Below are positions 12,972 to 15,942 of a stretch of 15,942 nucleotides of DNA, piece by piece. The notes below the pieces were generated by a model. The model ran no database searches, was not told the origin of the DNA, and saw only the letters and a program-made list of their open reading frames with translations. Origin of the DNA: Oscillospiraceae bacterium (lineage in GTDB: Bacteria > Bacillota > Clostridia > Oscillospirales > Ruminococcaceae); assembly GCA_019416775.1 (NCBI GenBank), contig DXWR01000033.1, positions 1 to 15,942 of the forward strand, in the 5' to 3' direction. The position numbers were made by a program, and so were the translations under genes. Position 1 is the first letter of the stretch. Every line of letters begins with the position of its first letter.

Positions 12972-14594
12972 ATGAAGATGACGGTTGCACAGGCGATGGT
13001 GAAATGTCTGGAACAGGAACAGATTCAGACGGTATTCGGCTACCCCGGAGCCGCCATCTGTCCCTTCTACGATGCACTGCTGAACAGTCCCATTGAACAT
13101 CTCCTGATTCGGCAGGAGCAGATGGGAGGGCACTGCGCCAACGGTTTAGCCCGGGTAACCGGACGGCCTCAGGTCTGCATTGCCACTTCCGGTCCCGGCG
13201 CACTGAACCTCATTACTGGAATTGCTACGGCTTACATGGACTCCATCCCCTTGGTGTGCATCACCGGCCAGGTGAACAGCGACCAGTTGGGCAAGGATGT
13301 GTTCCAGGAAGCGGACATTACCGGCGCCGTAGAGCCATTTTCCAAATACAGTTACATCGTCAAGGACGGCAGCCAGATTGCCCGGATCTTTAAGGAAGCC
13401 TTTTATCTGGCGGGAACCGGCCGTCCCGGTCCGGTGGTGATCGACGTCCCTACCGATATCCAAAATCAAACCATCGACTTTGAATATCCCGACACCATTT
13501 CTATGCGCAGCTATAAGCCCACCGTGGTGGGCAATGCCCGGCAGATTACCCGGGCGGCGGCGGCGCTGAAAAAGTCCAAGCGGCCGTTGATTGTAGCGGG
13601 GGGCGGCATCTTCGCTGCCGGTGCAGTAGACGAGCTGAATCAGCTGGCAGCCAAAGCCGGTATTCCGGTGGTCACCACTCTGATGGGCAAGGGGGCTGTC
13701 CGGGACGACGACCCCTACTATATGGGCATGATCGGCACCCACGGAGTGGGCAGCGCCAACCAGGCTTTAGCCCATGCGGATGCCCTGCTCATTGCCGGGG
13801 CCCGGGCGGGGGACCGTTCCATCAAGGATACCGGCATCATCGCTCGGGACTGCACCGTGATCCACCTGGACATTGATCCGGCGGAAATCGGTAAGAACAT
13901 CGCCGTGGACATTCCTATTGTAGGGGACGCCCGTCAGGTGCTGAATGCTTTGTCGGAGCAGGTGCCTTACCTTTGCTGTGAGGACTGGCTGGCCCGGCTG
14001 GTGGATCTGCGCAGCCGCAACACCACTAAATCTCAGGGCGGCGAAGAAGCTTACGTCAACCCCAAAGAATTTTTCCTGCGCCTTTCCCAGCAGGCCCCCG
14101 ACAACGCGGTGCTTACCGCCGACGTGGGTCAGAACCAGATCTGGGCTGCCAACTATTATAAGGTGAAAAAGGGCCGGTTTTTAACCAGCGGCGGCATGGG
14201 CACCATGGGCTACGCCATTCCGGCGGCCGCCGGGGTGCAGACCGCCGATCCCAGCCGCACGGTGATTGCGTCCTGCGGCGATGGAAGTTTTCAGATGTCC
14301 ATGATGGAGCTGGGCACCATTGCTTACTATAAGCTGCCGGTGAAGATCATTGTGATGAACAACCACTTCCTAGGCATGGTGAAGGAACTCCAAGACCGGG
14401 GCTTTGGCCATCGGGAAACCGCAGTAGAGCTGGGAGACAAGCCGGACATTGCCGGAGTGGCGGAGTGCTATGGCATCCCCTCTAAAAAGCTCCCCTCCAT
14501 GGCGGACTGCGACGGGGCTATCCAGTGGCTGCTGTCCACCGAAGGACCCTGCCTGTTGGAATGTCTGGTTCATCCGGACGAATCCACTCTGTAA
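12972..14594 (+). CDS. ilvB: Acetolactate synthase, large (catalytic) subunit
   Basis: A 540-residue thiamine-diphosphate enzyme that condenses two pyruvates to acetolactate, or pyruvate with 2-oxobutyrate, the first common step to valine, leucine and isoleucine. The N-terminal domain has VFGYPGAAICPFYDAL, the catalytic glutamate E49 in RQEQMGGHCANGLAR, and ATSGPGALNLITGIATAYMDSIPLVCITGQV. The central FAD/ROK-like domain (about 190-330) is present. The C-terminal TPP motif runs from G436-D437-G438 to N463-N464 (CGDGSFQ to VMNNHFLG). Length is normal. The start is ATG 12972, 11 bases after AAGGAGG; an in-frame ATG at 12918 lies inside the leader hairpin. The small subunit follows after 18 bases, which supports the biosynthetic rather than the catabolic (AlsS) role. 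Confidence 0.95.
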   Translation: MKMTVAQAMVKCLEQEQIQTVFGYPGAAICPFYDALLNSPIEHLLIRQEQMGGHCANGLARVTGRPQVCIATSGPGALNLITGIATAYMDSIPLVCITGQVNSDQLGKDVFQEADITGAVEPFSKYSYIVKDGSQIARIFKEAFYLAGTGRPGPVVIDVPTDIQNQTIDFEYPDTISMRSYKPTVVGNARQITRAAAALKKSKRPLIVAGGGIFAAGAVDELNQLAAKAGIPVVTTLMGKGAVRDDDPYYMGMIGTHGVGSANQALAHADALLIAGARAGDRSIKDTGIIARDCTVIHLDIDPAEIGKNIAVDIPIVGDARQVLNALSEQVPYLCCEDWLARLVDLRSRNTTKSQGGEEAYVNPKEFFLRLSQQAPDNAVLTADVGQNQIWAANYYKVKKGRFLTSGGMGTMGYAIPAAAGVQTADPSRTVIASCGDGSFQMSMMELGTIAYYKLPVKIIVMNNHFLGMVKELQDRGFGHRETAVELGDKPDIAGVAECYGIPSKKLPSMADCDGAIQWLLSTEGPCLLECLVHPDESTL

Positions 14595-14612
14595 GCCGAG
14601 GAGGGAAGCAAG

Positions 14613-15098
14613 ATGAAACATACCATTTCCATTCTGGTGGAAAACCATGCCGGCGTGCTCAGCCGGATTTCCGGGTTGTTTTCCCGCCGCAGCTTTAACA
14701 TCGACAGCTTGGCTGTGGGGGTCACCGACGATCCCACTGTCAGCCGGATTACCATCATTGTCAACGGGGACGACTACACCGTAGAACAGGTGACCAAGCA
14801 GCTCAATAAGATGGTGGACGTGATTAAACTCAAACAGCTGGATTCCAGCAATGATATCTGCCGGGAATTGATGCTGATTAAGGTGCGGTGCAATGCCAAA
14901 AACCGAAGCGATCTCATTGATATCGCCCAGCTGATGGAGGCTAAAATCTCCGATCTATCCACCAACAGCTTTACTTTAGAGATCAGCGATACTCCTCAGC
15001 GTTTGGCATTGTTGGAGGAGATGCTCCGACCTTACGGGATCTTGGAAGAGGTCCGCACCGGCGCTATTGCTTTGCAGCACGGCACCGAAATTCTTTAA
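14613..15098 (+). CDS. ilvN: Acetolactate synthase, small (regulatory) subunit
   Basis: A 161-residue regulatory partner of IlvB. Residues 1-75 form the ACT domain (KHTISILVENHAGVLSRISGLFSRRSFNIDSLAVGVT), which binds valine or related amino acids and confers feedback inhibition; residues about 80-161 form the second alpha/beta domain (RELMLIKVRCNAKNRSDLIDIAQLM to GAIALQHG). The length is that of the IlvH/IlvN long form. GAGGAGGG stands 7 bases before the start. The order ilvB-ilvN-ilvC is the standard operon. Confidence 0.94.
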   Translation: MKHTISILVENHAGVLSRISGLFSRRSFNIDSLAVGVTDDPTVSRITIIVNGDDYTVEQVTKQLNKMVDVIKLKQLDSSNDICRELMLIKVRCNAKNRSDLIDIAQLMEAKISDLSTNSFTLEISDTPQRLALLEEMLRPYGILEEVRTGAIALQHGTEIL

Positions 15099-15102
15099 TG
15101 AC

Positions 15103-15149
15103 TCATTCACCATTTTTCCTGCCTTTGAAACACGAAGGATGGTAAATGA
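15103..15149 (+). promoter_or_regulatory. Long hairpin between ilvN and ilvC
   Basis: Bases 15103-15118 pair with 15134-15149: 15 of 16 positions, with one C-A mismatch and two G-U wobbles, around a 15-base loop. There is no following U-run, so it is not a standard terminator; it could be an RNA-processing or stability element separating the ilvBN and ilvC parts of the transcript. Confidence 0.55.
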
Positions 15150-15155
15150 TAGATT
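15125..15155 (+). promoter_or_regulatory. Possible internal promoter for ilvC
   Basis: TTGAAA (15125-15130) and TAGATT (15150-15155), preceded by TG one base earlier, could form an extended -10 promoter, but the spacer is 19 bases. It overlaps the hairpin. The support is weak. Confidence 0.3.
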
Positions 15156-15180
15156 AAAATTTCTTTGGGAGGAATTTATC

Positions 15181-15942
15181 ATGGCATTCAAAATTTTCTA
15201 TGAAAGCGACTGCAACCTGAGCTTGCTGGATGGCAAAACCGTTGCTATTATTGGCTATGGTTCTCAGGGCCACGCTCACGCGCTGAACCTGCACGAAAGC
15301 GGTGTGAATGTGATTGTAGGCTTGTACGAAGGTTCTAAGAGCTGGAAGAAGGCGGAAGACGCCGGTCTGAAGGTGATGACCACCGAGGAAGCCGCCAAGG
15401 CAGCTGATTTCATTATGATGCTGGTGCCTGACGAAAAGCAGGCTGACCTGTATAAGAAGTCCATTGCTCCTTACCTCACTGCTGGTAAGACCCTGGCTTT
15501 CGCTCACGGTTTCAACATTCATTTCAAGCAGATCGTGCCTCCGGCCGACGTGGACGTAGTGATGATCGCCCCCAAGGGCCCTGGCCACACCGTCCGCAGC
15601 GAGTATGTGGAAGGCAAGGGTGTTCCCTGCCTGTACGCGGTGGAGCAGGATGCTTCCGGCCGTGCCACTGACATGGCTCTGGCCTATGCTGCCGGCATCG
15701 GCGGCGCTCGTGCTGCTGTGATGGAGACCACCTTCCGGGTGGAAACTGAAACCGACTTGTTTGGCGAACAGTGCGTCCTCTGCGGCGGTGTAACTGCTTT
15801 GATGCAGGCTGGCTTTGAAACTCTGGTGGAAGCCGGTTACGATCCCAGAAACGCTTATTTTGAATGCATTCACGAAATGAAGCTCATCGTGGACCTGATC
15901 TATCAGGGCGGCTTTGCCAAGATGCGTTACTCCATCTCCGAT
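15181..15942 (+). CDS. ilvC: Ketol-acid reductoisomerase (partial, cut by window end)
   Basis: The first 254 codons of the enzyme that rearranges and reduces acetolactate to dihydroxy-isovalerate, the step after IlvBN; about 75-85 residues should be missing. The Rossmann domain has VAIIGYGSQGHAHALNL (21-37). The cofactor loop reads LYEGSKSW (48-55). FAHGFNIHF holds the catalytic histidine H109, and the knotted C-terminal domain opens with ETDLFGEQCVLCGG, giving metal ligands D192 and E196, and continues with ECIHEMKLIVDLIYQGG (E228, E232). The visible layout is that of the short class I form. GGGAGGA (15167-15173) precedes the start. Codon choice is strongly biased, as in highly expressed genes. 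Confidence 0.95.
   Translation, partial: MAFKIFYESDCNLSLLDGKTVAIIGYGSQGHAHALNLHESGVNVIVGLYEGSKSWKKAEDAGLKVMTTEEAAKAADFIMMLVPDEKQADLYKKSIAPYLTAGKTLAFAHGFNIHFKQIVPPADVDVVMIAPKGPGHTVRSEYVEGKGVPCLYAVEQDASGRATDMALAYAAGIGGARAAVMETTFRVETETDLFGEQCVLCGGVTALMQAGFETLVEAGYDPRNAYFECIHEMKLIVDLIYQGGFAKMRYSISD

Overview
The window looks like a chromosomal segment of a Gram-positive anaerobe of the class Clostridia, probably an Oscillospirales/Ruminococcaceae-like gut bacterium. The indications are moderately GC-rich coding DNA with AT-rich intergenic regions, strong AGGAGG-type ribosome binding sites, sigma-A promoters, a dockerin-bearing secreted lysozyme, a lipoprotein with a Gram-positive style lipobox, an HtrA protease with a long cytoplasmic Gln/Ser/Pro tail, and a split (two-gene) transketolase. 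The species cannot be named from the sequence alone. No rRNA, tRNA, CRISPR array, insertion sequence or phage gene was seen.

Layout. 203-2653 (+): a secreted GH25 lysozyme with Ig-like and dockerin domains, a small lipoprotein directly behind it, a terminator, then a YafP-like GNAT acetyltransferase. 2796-4307 (+): membrane-anchored HtrA-type serine protease. 4630-5484 (+): prephenate dehydrogenase (tyrA), converging through a shared bidirectional terminator with a class I DAHP synthase (5565-6596, -). 6757-8260 (-): a small zinc-ribbon membrane protein, a degenerate LytR-CpsA-Psr-like membrane protein, and a Nudix hydrolase, apparently read as Nudix, LCP-like, zinc-ribbon. 8541-10320 (+): two-subunit transketolase. 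10475-11272 (-): MerR-family regulator, divergent from a MATE efflux pump at 11361-12716 (+). 12972-15942 (+): ilvB, ilvN and the first 254 codons of ilvC, cut by the window end.

How the genes work together. Transketolase interconverts pentose phosphates and yields erythrose-4-phosphate, a substrate of the DAHP synthase that opens the aromatic pathway; TyrA works at its tyrosine end. ilvB, ilvN and ilvC carry out the first two common steps of branched-chain amino acid synthesis. The lysozyme, lipoprotein, HtrA and LCP-like protein are envelope functions.

The most unusual structure is regulatory. At the 3' end of merR (10427-10457) sits a textbook MerR-type promoter: TTGACT, a 19-bp spacer filled by a dyad, and TATAAT. 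It points into merR from behind, towards the MATE gene about 0.9 kb away. A second copy of its 13-bp dyad (11 of 13 bases) lies over the merR ribosome binding site at the other end of the gene. This suggests an excludon-like circuit: the activated regulator would make a long transcript that is antisense to its own gene and reads on into the efflux pump. Other items worth attention are a long hairpin that buries the ribosome binding site of the LCP-like gene, alternative hairpins in the ilvB leader, and a 16-bp hairpin between ilvN and ilvC.
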